This document shows positions 53,634 through 62,143 of a stretch of 64,000 nt of DNA, one piece after another (position 1 is the first letter of the stretch; the number at the start of each line of letters is the position of its first letter). Source of the stretch: Spirosoma validum (lineage in GTDB: Bacteria; Bacteroidota; Bacteroidia; Cytophagales; Spirosomataceae); assembly GCF_014699035.1 (NCBI RefSeq), contig NZ_JACXAA010000012.1, positions 62,001-126,000 on the forward strand, in the 5' to 3' direction. The translations under genes were made by a program, and so were the position numbers. The notes below the pieces were generated by a model. That model worked only from the letters and a program-made list of their open reading frames with translations, had not been told where the DNA came from and did no database searches.

Positions 53634-55175
53634 TTACCCCGCCCAACTTTCCCGGTCCAGACTCCGGTACTGAATGGCTTCGGCAAGGTGTTCAATTTTG
53701 ATCTCCTCGCTGGCGGCTAAATCGGCAATGGTACGTGCCACTTTCAGAATTCGGTCATACGCACGGGCCGAGAGACCCAGCCGTTCCATTGCCGTCCTAA
53801 GCAAGGCCCGCCCCGCATCGTTAATGACACAAACTTCTTTCACCATCTGAGACGGCATCATGGCATTGGAATAAATCCCCGGTTTATCGGCGAAACGGGT
53901 GGTTTGGATTTCGCGGGCACGTATCACCCGCTCCCGAATCGCTTCGCTGGTTTCCGCAGGGCGATTGGCAGTCATCTGATCGAACGAGACGGGCGTAACT
54001 TCTACGTGCAGATCAATCCGGTCGAGCAGTGGGCCACTGACTTTGGCAAGGTATTTCTGCACGACCCCCGGCCCGCAAACGCACTCTTTTTCGGGATGGT
54101 TGTAATAGCCGCAGGGACAGGGATTCATACTGGCAATGAGCATAAAACTAGCCGGAAATTCCACAGCCCATTTTGCCCGGGAAATGCTAACTTTACGATC
54201 TTCGAGCGGTTGCCGCATCACCTCCAGCGCCGACCGTTTGAACTCGGGCAACTCATCCAGAAACAACACGCCATTGTGCGCCAGGGAGATTTCGCCCGGC
54301 TGCGGAAAACTACCTCCACCGACTAAAGCCGCATCGGAAATTGTGTGATGGGGTGACCTATAGGGTCGGGTTGCCATCAAATTTGCCCGCGCGCCAAGCT
54401 TCCCAGCGACCGAATGAATCTTTGTTGTCTCCAACGCTTCCTGCAAAGTGAGCGGTGGAAGTATACTAGGTAAGCGTTTGGCCAACATGGTTTTACCCGC
54501 GCCGGGAGGCCCAATCATAATGACGTTGTGGCCACCCGCAGCCGCAATTTCCATCGCGCGTTTGATGTTCTCCTGCCCCTGCACATGCGAGAAATCAGCA
54601 TCATACGCGTTGATCTGGCTCATGAACAGATCCCGTGTATCACTCGACAGCGGTTCAATATCTTTCTTGCCTTCAAAAAACTCAACGGCGTCCTGCATGG
54701 TCGCTACACCAATGACGTCTAACTGATTGACAATGGCCGCTTCCTGGGCATTCTCCGCGGGCAAAATAAATCCTTTATAACCCTGCTTCCGGGCTTCAAT
54801 GGCAATGGGTAACACACCTTTGATCGGACGTAACGTACCGTCGAGAGCCAACTCACCCATAATTACGTAATCTTCCAGATTACGCTTCGTCGTGATCTGT
54901 TCAGAAGCTTGTAATACGCAAAGAGCAATCGGCAAATCGTAAGCTGTCCCTTCTTTGCGAATATCAGCGGGAGCAAGATTCACAACGACCTTCTGGCGTG
55001 GCATGCGAAAACCAAAGAACTTCAGCGACGCTTCAACGCGCTGTTCGCTTTCCTTAACGGCGCTGTCGGGCAGTCCAACTAAATGAAAATGTAATCCCTG
55101 CGCAACAACGACTTCAATGGTAATAATACTGGCATTAACGCCATAAACGGCCGCACCAAAGGTTTTGGCTAACAT
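53634..55175 (-). CDS. comM: YifB/ComM Mg-chelatase-like AAA+ ATPase
   Basis: A 513-residue protein from the ATG at 55175. The N-terminal ChlI-like domain (GAAVYGVNASIITIEVVVAQ, GLPDSAVKESEQRVEASLKF) is followed by an AAA+ domain with Walker A GPPGAGKTMLAKRLP and Walker B GVLFLDELPEF. A cysteine-rich insert, NPCPCGYYNHPEKECVCGPG, sits between them and the sensor. ComM unwinds branches during homologous recombination and natural transformation, a broadly conserved role. Two short genes, a HEPN protein and its partner, lie upstream. Confidence 0.92.
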   Translation of the reverse strand: MLAKTFGAAVYGVNASIITIEVVVAQGLHFHLVGLPDSAVKESEQRVEASLKFFGFRMPRQKVVVNLAPADIRKEGTAYDLPIALCVLQASEQITTKRNLEDYVIMGELALDGTLRPIKGVLPIAIEARKQGYKGFILPAENAQEAAIVNQLDVIGVATMQDAVEFFEGKKDIEPLSSDTRDLFMSQINAYDADFSHVQGQENIKRAMEIAAAGGHNVIMIGPPGAGKTMLAKRLPSILPPLTLQEALETTKIHSVAGKLGARANLMATRPYRSPHHTISDAALVGGGSFPQPGEISLAHNGVLFLDELPEFKRSALEVMRQPLEDRKVSISRAKWAVEFPASFMLIASMNPCPCGYYNHPEKECVCGPGVVQKYLAKVSGPLLDRIDLHVEVTPVSFDQMTANRPAETSEAIRERVIRAREIQTTRFADKPGIYSNAMMPSQMVKEVCVINDAGRALLRTAMERLGLSARAYDRILKVARTIADLAASEEIKIEHLAEAIQYRSLDRESWAG

Positions 55176-55288
55176 AGTATACAAGTAAACGGTTAAGGGC
55201 AATACGTATCAAAACTACGTAGCGAATGAGCAATTAAAAACCGACCACTGAAAAATGAGGTCGGTTTATCAAGTTAACATAGTTCTAA

Positions 55289-55633
55289 TCAGGCATGAGC
55301 CGGTTCGATGATGGGTGTAATTAAATACGTTTCATCACCTATTTCCTGTTCGATACGATTCATTGCTTCAATCGGACTACCGAATGCCCAAATCATATTG
55401 ATATGTCTACGGATTTCCGGATCTACTTTTGGCGTAACTAATTCACGCACTTTTTTTACCTGTTCTCCTATAGACAAGTTTTTAAACGTTGGTGAGCTAA
55501 CAACAACAATGAATGATTGGGCTTTAAAGATTAATTGGGGAGGAATTAAATAAACGCTTTCGATAGGGGTTCCCTCTCGATCAATTTCTTCAAAAACGTT
55601 CCGTAATTGCTTTACCAGTGAGGCCTTATCCAT
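55289..55633 (-). CDS. Unrecognised partner of a HEPN protein
   Basis: A 114-residue soluble protein overlapped by 22 bp with the upstream HEPN gene. It has a helical N-terminus (DKASLVKQLRNVFEEIDREG), a beta hairpin core (IESVYLIPPQLIFKAQSFIV) and a C-terminal helical segment. It lacks the GSxxR/DxD signature of minimal nucleotidyltransferases, the usual HEPN partner. I do not recognise the family. The overlap suggests the two are co-translated and interact. Confidence 0.65.
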   Translation of the reverse strand: MDKASLVKQLRNVFEEIDREGTPIESVYLIPPQLIFKAQSFIVVVSSPTFKNLSIGEQVKKVRELVTPKVDPEIRRHINMIWAFGSPIEAMNRIEQEIGDETYLITPIIEPAHA

Positions 55634-56091
55634 TGCAAAAAAATGTTGACTGAATCAATAAAACTCTGCACCGCTGCCTGCTCTTTTCTTACTGAGGTTT
55701 CATAGCGGTATTGTTCTGTCCAGGATAACGTGCGAATGATCGTCCAGGCATCGCCAAGTGGAATATCCGCCGTAATTGCTGTTTCCAATTTAAAGTACAA
55801 ACCCGACAATACCAACAGAGTTCCGTAGTCATGGGTTTTAAACTTCTGGACAATATCATCCTTTACTTTTGCTCCATGCGCTTTTGATGAATACGTATCG
55901 AAAAAATCATCAATATTTAATGTCTTGCAAATAGCAGACTTCAGCGCGCATTCAACAGCATAACCCGCCAGATAAAAGGCACCGTCAGGATAGTTTTGGG
56001 TTAAAAGTATATTGGCCTCATCAAGACGTAGTACAGCCAATTCCTGAAATTCAATACGTTTGGGCACAGTGGGTTGTAGGTTACTGTGCAT
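55612..56091 (-). CDS. HEPN-domain protein
   Basis: A 159-residue four-helix HEPN protein. The family landmark GAFYLAGYAVECALKSAICK is plain, and LDEANILLTQNYPDG and LSWTEQYRYETSVRKEQ fit the second part. HEPN domains form dimers in toxin-antitoxin, CRISPR and retron systems; RNase versions use an Rx4-6H motif, which I do not see here (no His in the expected place). It may therefore be a structural HEPN rather than a ribonuclease. The downstream gene overlaps it by 22 bp. Confidence 0.82.
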   Translation of the reverse strand: MHSNLQPTVPKRIEFQELAVLRLDEANILLTQNYPDGAFYLAGYAVECALKSAICKTLNIDDFFDTYSSKAHGAKVKDDIVQKFKTHDYGTLLVLSGLYFKLETAITADIPLGDAWTIIRTLSWTEQYRYETSVRKEQAAVQSFIDSVNIFLQWIRPHW

Positions 56092-56112
56092 TAGACGTCG
56101 GATGCCGTAAAA

Positions 56113-56219
56113 GTAGCGTGGACCGCTGGTCCGCGTAGCCGTAGGCTATCCTTTGCAAAGTATATACAATTAAAACTACAACTTAGCCTACGGCTACGCG
56201 GACCAGCGGTCCACGCTAC
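56113..56219. repeat. 36-bp perfect inverted repeat overlapping rsmH stop codon
   Basis: Arms 56113-56148 and 56184-56219 (GTAGCGTGGACCGCTGGTCC and onward) are exact complements separated by 35 nt. The right arm includes the rsmH stop codon (complement at 56216-56218). The arms contain internal GGACCGCTGGTCC palindromic sequence. It lies between rsmH and the HEPN gene, which run the same way. Confidence 0.85.
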
Positions 56220-57121
56220 AGTTTCTCCGCAATCCGGAGTTTAGCGCTTCTGGCACGGGGATTGCGAGCGATCTCGTCAGGCGTAGCTTCAATGGGTTTG
56301 CGCGTTACAGATTGAAGTGGTTTCAGATCATTACCAAATAAATCTTTTTCAACTTCGCCCTGAAATTTGCCTTTGTTGATGAAGTTTTTCACTAACCGAT
56401 CCTCGAGCGAGTGATACGACATGACAACTAACCGACCGCCTGGTTTCAAAATATCCGGCACCTGCTCCAGAAACTCCTCCAGCGCCTGCAATTCTTCGTT
56501 CACTTCGATACGTAACGCCTGGAAAACCTGCGCGAAATACTTGTTTTCTTTGCCGCGTGGCGCGAAACGCTGTAAGGCCGCCTTCAGATCATTCACGGTT
56601 TTGAGTTGTCGGTTCGAGCGGGCCGACACAAGGGCGCTGGCAGCTGTTCGGGCGTTGGTGATTTCGCCGTACATACCCAGAATTCGGTGCAGATCGGCTT
56701 CCGAATATTCATTGACAACCTGAGCGGCTGTACGGTCGGCGTTCTGATTCATGCGCATATCCAGATCCGCATCGAAGCGGGTCGAGAAGCCGCGCTCGGG
56801 CGTGTCGATCTGATGCGACGAAATACCTAAATCAGCCAGAATACCATCCACTTGCTCAGCTTTATAGAGCCGCAGATAGCGTTTGATATTTCGGAAATTA
56901 GACGCAACGAATGTCAGACGCGAATCACCAATAGCCTGGGCATTCACTTTTGCATCGGCATCCTGATCAAAACCAAATAATCGCCCTCCATCCAACTGAT
57001 TCAAAATTTCGCGACTGTGCCCTCCCCCACCGAACGTAATGTCGACATACGTACCGCCGGGTTGTAGATTTAGCCCGTTGATGCAGGCTTGTAGTAAAAC
57101 AGGTTCGTGGTAATTACTCAT
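56216..57121 (-). CDS. rsmH: 16S rRNA (cytosine-1402-N4)-methyltransferase
   Basis: A 301-residue enzyme. Conserved text: SNYHEPVLLQACINGL, SAM-binding YVDITFGGGGHSREILNQLD, DGILADLGISSHQIDTPERG, KYFAQVFQALRIEVNEELQA and VVMSYHSLEDRLVKNF. RsmH N4-methylates C1402 of 16S rRNA and so tunes initiation. In most bacteria it lies in the division/cell-wall cluster after mraZ; here no mraZ or ftsL adjoins. The gene upstream is divergent. Confidence 0.95.
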   Translation of the reverse strand: MSNYHEPVLLQACINGLNLQPGGTYVDITFGGGGHSREILNQLDGGRLFGFDQDADAKVNAQAIGDSRLTFVASNFRNIKRYLRLYKAEQVDGILADLGISSHQIDTPERGFSTRFDADLDMRMNQNADRTAAQVVNEYSEADLHRILGMYGEITNARTAASALVSARSNRQLKTVNDLKAALQRFAPRGKENKYFAQVFQALRIEVNEELQALEEFLEQVPDILKPGGRLVVMSYHSLEDRLVKNFINKGKFQGEVEKDLFGNDLKPLQSVTRKPIEATPDEIARNPRARSAKLRIAEKL

Positions 57122-57205
57122 TCAGAAACTAACCGGCTTTAGCGGTCGTTAAGTTGGGCATTGAAGCTCTGTTATTATACAACCTGCATTCAGCGCCTGT
57201 CAAAC

Positions 57206-58459
57206 ATGAAAAAGCTCCTTCCTCTGGTAGCCATTACGTTACTGTTACTGCCAACAGCCTGTTCCAGTCAATCGTCACCTGTTTCGGTAAAACCCGGTCA
57301 GTATCGGGCTGTGCTGAAAACACGCGGGGGCGAATTGCCCTTCGGTCTGGATATTCAGCCAAATCCGAACGATCCCAAAACATACACCGTCTTTGCCCTG
57401 AATGGCAACGAGCGACTACCGATGGACGCAGCCACCATACAGGGCGACTCACTACGTATTCCTATGAGCTTGTTCGAGTCGGAATTAGTTGCAAAGATAG
57501 ACGGTAATCTGCTCCGGGGCGTATGGCGTCGGCGTCGAATTGCACAATCGTCTCAGACCCTACCGTTTGAAGCGCAGCATGGCCTGACTTATCGGTTTAC
57601 GCCGAACGGCAAGCCCGCATCGGCCGATCTGACGGGTAAATGGGCGACTGATTTTGGCAGTAAAACCAGCAAAGTCGATACGGTCAACGCCGTTGGTGTA
57701 TTTAACCAGAAAGGCAATCGCCTGAGTGGTACGTTCCTGACACCCACCGGCGACTACCGCTATCTGGATGGCAACGTAGTGGGCGACAGTCTTTTCCTGT
57801 CCTGCTTCGACGGTTCACACGTTTATTTATTCAAAGCCAAACATGATCCGGCCACGAAAACGCTAACCGGTGGGCTCTGGGCGGGCATTGCAGGCTACGA
57901 ATCCTGGGTGGCCCATTTTGATCCAAAAGCCGAACTACCCGATCCGGCGAAATTGACTTATCTGAAACCTGGATCGAAAACGCTTAACTTCTCCTTTCCG
58001 GAAACAAACGGCAAAAACGTTTCGCTTTCCGATCCTCGTTTCAAAAACAAAGTTACTATCGTTCAGATTATGGGCTCGTGGTGCCCGAACTGCATGGACG
58101 AAACCAATTTCATGAGTCCGTGGTACAAAAAGAATAAACAGCGGGGCGTTGAAATCGTCGGATTATCGTTTGAGCGTTCACCCGAAATGGCGGTATCGGG
58201 TCCGAAGATTGATCGGATGAAACAACGCTTTCAGATTGATTACCCGGTTGTGTTAGCGGGTACGAATGATAAAGCACAGGCGTCTAAAGCGCTGCCGGAT
58301 TTAAATGCCGTCGTTGCTTTTCCAACCACGCTGTTCATCGACAAAAAAGGGCAGGTTCGTCATATTCACACGGGTTTCTCCGGACCTGGCACCGGCAAAT
58401 ATTACGATCAGTACGTAGAGGAATTTAATCGACTGGTAGATAAACTGCTGGCGGAGTAG
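57206..58459 (+). CDS. TlpA-like thioredoxin-domain lipoprotein
   Basis: A 417-residue protein from the ATG at 57206. Leader MKKLLPLVAITLLLLPTAC gives a lipoprotein with Cys19. An N-terminal region of about 250 residues is beta-rich with no named domain (GQYRAVLKTRGGELPFGLDI). The C-terminal 150 residues are an AhpC/TSA/TlpA thioredoxin with the redox motif GSWCPNCMDE (Cys293, Cys296). It should act as a periplasmic thiol-disulfide oxidoreductase, perhaps for cytochrome maturation. It is divergent from rsmH. Confidence 0.88.
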   Translation: MKKLLPLVAITLLLLPTACSSQSSPVSVKPGQYRAVLKTRGGELPFGLDIQPNPNDPKTYTVFALNGNERLPMDAATIQGDSLRIPMSLFESELVAKIDGNLLRGVWRRRRIAQSSQTLPFEAQHGLTYRFTPNGKPASADLTGKWATDFGSKTSKVDTVNAVGVFNQKGNRLSGTFLTPTGDYRYLDGNVVGDSLFLSCFDGSHVYLFKAKHDPATKTLTGGLWAGIAGYESWVAHFDPKAELPDPAKLTYLKPGSKTLNFSFPETNGKNVSLSDPRFKNKVTIVQIMGSWCPNCMDETNFMSPWYKKNKQRGVEIVGLSFERSPEMAVSGPKIDRMKQRFQIDYPVVLAGTNDKAQASKALPDLNAVVAFPTTLFIDKKGQVRHIHTGFSGPGTGKYYDQYVEEFNRLVDKLLAE

Positions 58460-58540
58460 CCAAACTATTATGCATGCATACTATTTTTCCAAAAAATTGT
58501 CGAGCTTTACGTGCTGAAGTTGATCAGGACAACATCGACC

Positions 58541-59011
58541 ATGAAAAAGGAAAAAACCGTTGATTTTCACATAAAATGGGGTTGGCATGCCATCTCGCGC
58601 ATGTACAACGCCTACGCGGCTCGCTTCGACATCACGATGGCGATTGGCTACGTATTGCTGAACATCGACCTCGACGAAGGCACCCCCGCCACGAAAATCG
58701 GGCCACTGCTGGGTATGGAACCTCGTTCGCTGGTACGGATGCTAAAGAGTCTGGAAGAGCGCGGACTGATACGTCGGGAAGTGGATGGCAATGATAAACG
58801 GTTTGTGCGCATTTATCTGACAGACGAAGGAAAGGCCAAACGCGAAATGGCGCGCGATGGCGTACTTCAGTTCAATAACATGGTTCGCGAGAAGATTCCC
58901 CTCGATAAATTAGTTGTCTTCTTCGATGTGATTAAGGAAATCAACAAAATGGTGGAAGAAGAAAACGCCCGCATCAAAGCCGCCGAGCCCGAAGAGTTAC
59001 CATTGGATTAA
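58541..59011 (+). CDS. MarR family regulator of fatty-acid oxidation (probable)
   Basis: A 156-residue winged-helix protein from the ATG at 58541. DFHIKWGWHAISRMYNAYAA leads into ITMAIGYVLLNIDLDEGTPA and KIGPLLGMEPRSLVRMLKSL, with the wing REVDGNDKRFVRIYLTDEGK. In Bacteroidota a MarR gene of this kind stands before the beta-oxidation genes. Here the fadN-like gene follows after a nucleotidyltransferase gene. A role in controlling fatty-acid breakdown is inferred from context. Confidence 0.85.
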   Translation: MKKEKTVDFHIKWGWHAISRMYNAYAARFDITMAIGYVLLNIDLDEGTPATKIGPLLGMEPRSLVRMLKSLEERGLIRREVDGNDKRFVRIYLTDEGKAKREMARDGVLQFNNMVREKIPLDKLVVFFDVIKEINKMVEEENARIKAAEPEELPLD

Positions 59012-59024
59012 CCATACAGAAGTC

Positions 59025-59615
59025 ATGCCTATCACCGTTGAAAATCTCTCAGAGAATCGCTTGAAGGCATTTACTCGGCTGATGAATATGGCGTCGAAGT
59101 TATATCACGCTAATCCCAAAAATCCACCCAAACCCATGAATATTGCCGATGACGATGTGCAGAATTTATTGGAAAGCCTGAATCGGCACAATGTTCAATT
59201 TTTGCTGGTAGGTGGCATGGCAGGCGTCGTACATGGGCACATCCGAACGACGCAGGACATGGATTTATGGCTGAAATCAGATCAACAGAATAAAGCTAAT
59301 CTGGTTCTGGCCCTGGAAGAAAACGACGTAGCAGGCGCATCTTACTTAAAAAATGTTCCCTTAATCTTCGGTTGGACATCAGTTGCGGTCGGGAAGTACG
59401 GTTTTACGCTTGATATGGGTTATCAGTTGAAAGCTTTCCGCGATGTTGATTTTGATGACTGTTATACACGGGCTCTTGACGTAACGTTCGATGGCATATC
59501 GTTTAAGGTTATTCAGCTAAATGATTTGATTAAGGAAAAACTGGCAACTGGTCGTCCGAAAGATATTAGCGACGCCGACGAGTTAATTAAGATAAAAGAA
59601 AGGAACGAGGATTGA
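59025..59615 (+). CDS. Nucleotidyltransferase-fold protein, putative
   Basis: A 196-residue protein with a nucleotidyltransferase-like motif: FLLVGGMAGVVHGHIRTTQD followed by MDLWL (Gly-Gly..Asp..Asp pattern). It resembles DUF6036/AbiEii-type families that pair with toxins or act alone. An ATG at 59136 (MNIADDDVQ) also gives a good start at the core domain. The gene sits between the MarR gene and the fadN-like gene with gaps of only 13 and 10 bp, interrupting an otherwise familiar pairing. Function unknown. Confidence 0.72.
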   Translation: MPITVENLSENRLKAFTRLMNMASKLYHANPKNPPKPMNIADDDVQNLLESLNRHNVQFLLVGGMAGVVHGHIRTTQDMDLWLKSDQQNKANLVLALEENDVAGASYLKNVPLIFGWTSVAVGKYGFTLDMGYQLKAFRDVDFDDCYTRALDVTFDGISFKVIQLNDLIKEKLATGRPKDISDADELIKIKERNED

Positions 59616-59625
59616 ATTCAAAACC

Positions 59626-62079
59626 ATGGAAGCTACCTTAGAAAAACCCAAAACCTCCCAAACGAAAAATCGTACGATCCGGCGCGTAGCTGTGTTAGGC
59701 TCAGGCATTATGGGCTCGCGTATTGCCGCCCACTTTGCCAATATCGGTGTCGACGTACTGCTGTTAGATATCGTCCCGAAAGAGCCAAATGCTGCCGAAC
59801 AGGCGAAAGGGCTGACCGTTGAAAATCCAGCGGTACGTAATCGGATCGTTAATGATGCGTTCCAGACGATGCTTAAAGCGAGTCCGGCATCACTTTACAG
59901 CCCGAAGATTGCGGAGCGGGTCAAACTGGGAAATTTCGATGATAATCTGAAGGAGATTGGCACTTACGATTGGGTGATTGAGGTTGTCGTCGAACGGCTG
60001 GACATCAAACGATCCGTTTACGAACGTGTTGAACAATTCCGCAAACCCGGTACGCTCATTACGTCGAACACGTCGGGGATTCCGATGCATCTGCTGGCCG
60101 AAGGACGTAGCGAAGATTTCCGCCGGAATTTCTGCGGGACCCACTTCTTCAATCCACCACGCTATCTGCGCCTGCTCGAAATCATTCCCGGCCCTGACAC
60201 TGATGCGGCCGTCATTGATTTTTTGATGCAGTACGGCGATTTGTTTCTTGGGAAAACTACCGTTTTATGCAAAGACACGCCCGGCTTCATTGCGAATCGA
60301 TTAGGCATTCAGTCGTTGATTCAGACAATTCGGGTAGCTGAAGAACTGGGATTGACCGTCGAAGAAGTTGATAAACTCACCGGCCCGGTTGTTGGCCGTC
60401 CAAAATCTGGTACGTTCCGACTATCGGACGTAGTAGGTCTGGATACTACCGTCAATGTAGCGGGTAATCTCGTTAAGATAGAACACGACGAATCGCGGGC
60501 ATCGTTCGAATTGCCGGAGTCGGTGAAAAAATTGATGGAAAACAAATGGCTCGGCGATAAAACCGGTCAGGGATATTACAAGAAAACGAAGGACGAAAAA
60601 GGTCAGACGCTGATTCTAGCGCTCGATCTGAAAACGTTTGAGTATAAGCCTTCTCAGAAAGTCAAATTCGCTACGTTAGAAAGTACGAAGGCGATTGATA
60701 ATCTGAGAAAACGCTTCCCAGTGCTGATTGCCGGAAAAGACAAAGCGGGTGAGTTTTACCGAAAAACATTCGCCGATGGCTTCCGCTACGCTACGTATCG
60801 CATTCCCGAAATTTCAGACGAACTATACCGGATCGATGCCGCCATTACAGCTGGGTTCGGCTGGCAAATGGGCCTGTTCGAAACCTGGGATGCCATTGGC
60901 GTTAAGCAAGGCGTCGAACTAATTGAATCGCTCGGTCAGAAACCCGCCCAATGGGTGTATGAGATGCTCGATGCCGGTTTTGATTCATTCTATAAAGTCG
61001 AGAACGGCAAGCGGAAATACTACGACATTCCGACGAAGAGTTATAAGGCAATTCCCGGTACGGAAGTGTTCATCATTCTGGAAAACCTCCGTGGCGACGG
61101 ACCGTCGAATAATATTGTCTGGAAAAATTCGGACGCTAATATTTACGATCTCGGCGATGGCATTCTAAACGTCGAATTCCGGAGTAAGATGAACACTTTC
61201 GGGCAGGGTGTTTCAGAAGCACTGATGAAAGGAATTTCGCTGGCCGAAAAAGACTTCCGGGGTTTGGTCGTTGGTAACGATTCGACGGATGCGTTCTCGG
61301 CTGGGGCCAACCTGGCTACGTTGTTCATGTTTGCCGTTGAGCAGGAGTTCGATGAAGTAAACCTGATGATTGCTCAGTTTCAGAAACTCATCACGCGACT
61401 ACGGTACTCCTCCATTCCGGTTATTGTTGCCCCCCATACGCTGACGCTTGGTGGTGGCTGCGAAGCCGTTTTGCACGCCGACCGCGTAGTGGCTCATGCA
61501 GAGAGCTACATCGGTCTGGTCGAAGTAGGCGTTGGTCTGATTCCGGCGGGTGGTGGTACTAAAGAAATGGCGGCCCGTGCTTCGGATTTGTACCAAACTG
61601 GTGATCCGGAGTTAAACATTTTGCAAAGCGCATTCATGAACATCGCTACAGCGAAAGTATCAACATCAGCGCAGGAAGCCCGCGAAATGAATTACCTCCG
61701 CTCAACCGACCAGATTGTGCTGAACCGGAGCCGTTTGCTGGCCGAAGCGAAACAAGCGGCTATTGAACTGGCCGACAATGGTTACACACAGCCTAAACCC
61801 CGTACGGATATCAAAGTACAGGGAAAAACCGGTATCGCGCTTTTCAAAGCGGGTATTACGGCCATGCGGATGGGCAACTACATTTCGGACCACGACGTAA
61901 AAATTGCCGACAAACTGGCCTACGTCATCTGTGGTGGTGATTTAAGCAGTCCACAGAACGTATCAGAGCAGTATCTGCTTGATCTGGAACGTGAAGCTTT
62001 CCTTTCGCTAACAGGCGAAAAGAAAACCCTGGAACGTATTCAGAGCTTGCTAACGGGCGGCAAACCACTACGGAATTAA
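59626..62079 (+). CDS. fadN: 3-Hydroxyacyl-CoA dehydrogenase/enoyl-CoA hydratase (FadN-like)
   Basis: An 817-residue bifunctional beta-oxidation enzyme. The N-terminal NAD-binding domain (VAVLGSGIMGSRIAAHFANI) and 3HCDH domains (GTHFFNPPRYLRLLEIIPGP, KDTPGFIANRLGIQSL) precede a C-terminal crotonase domain (STDAFSAGANLATLFMF, TLGGGCEAVLHADRVVAHAE). This order, dehydrogenase first, is that of Bacillus FadN and differs from E. coli FadB. It oxidises acyl-CoA chains in the cytoplasm. The usual next genes, thiolase and acyl-CoA dehydrogenase, are missing; a hairpin and a convergent gene follow. Confidence 0.92.
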   Translation: MEATLEKPKTSQTKNRTIRRVAVLGSGIMGSRIAAHFANIGVDVLLLDIVPKEPNAAEQAKGLTVENPAVRNRIVNDAFQTMLKASPASLYSPKIAERVKLGNFDDNLKEIGTYDWVIEVVVERLDIKRSVYERVEQFRKPGTLITSNTSGIPMHLLAEGRSEDFRRNFCGTHFFNPPRYLRLLEIIPGPDTDAAVIDFLMQYGDLFLGKTTVLCKDTPGFIANRLGIQSLIQTIRVAEELGLTVEEVDKLTGPVVGRPKSGTFRLSDVVGLDTTVNVAGNLVKIEHDESRASFELPESVKKLMENKWLGDKTGQGYYKKTKDEKGQTLILALDLKTFEYKPSQKVKFATLESTKAIDNLRKRFPVLIAGKDKAGEFYRKTFADGFRYATYRIPEISDELYRIDAAITAGFGWQMGLFETWDAIGVKQGVELIESLGQKPAQWVYEMLDAGFDSFYKVENGKRKYYDIPTKSYKAIPGTEVFIILENLRGDGPSNNIVWKNSDANIYDLGDGILNVEFRSKMNTFGQGVSEALMKGISLAEKDFRGLVVGNDSTDAFSAGANLATLFMFAVEQEFDEVNLMIAQFQKLITRLRYSSIPVIVAPHTLTLGGGCEAVLHADRVVAHAESYIGLVEVGVGLIPAGGGTKEMAARASDLYQTGDPELNILQSAFMNIATAKVSTSAQEAREMNYLRSTDQIVLNRSRLLAEAKQAAIELADNGYTQPKPRTDIKVQGKTGIALFKAGITAMRMGNYISDHDVKIADKLAYVICGGDLSSPQNVSEQYLLDLEREAFLSLTGEKKTLERIQSLLTGGKPLRN

Positions 62080-62143
62080 TGGTATCACGGACTTTAGTCC
62101 GTAGACGTATCATTGTACGGACTAAAGTCCGTGATACCATTAA
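62076..62143. terminator. 28-bp perfect hairpin shared by convergent genes
   Basis: Arms 62076-62103 and 62116-62143 (TTAATGGTATCACGGACTTT and onward) are exact complements with a 12-nt loop. Each arm contains a stop codon: the TAA of the fadN-like gene at 62077-62079 and the TAA of the convergent gene at 62140-62142. It acts naturally as a bidirectional terminator. Confidence 0.85.
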
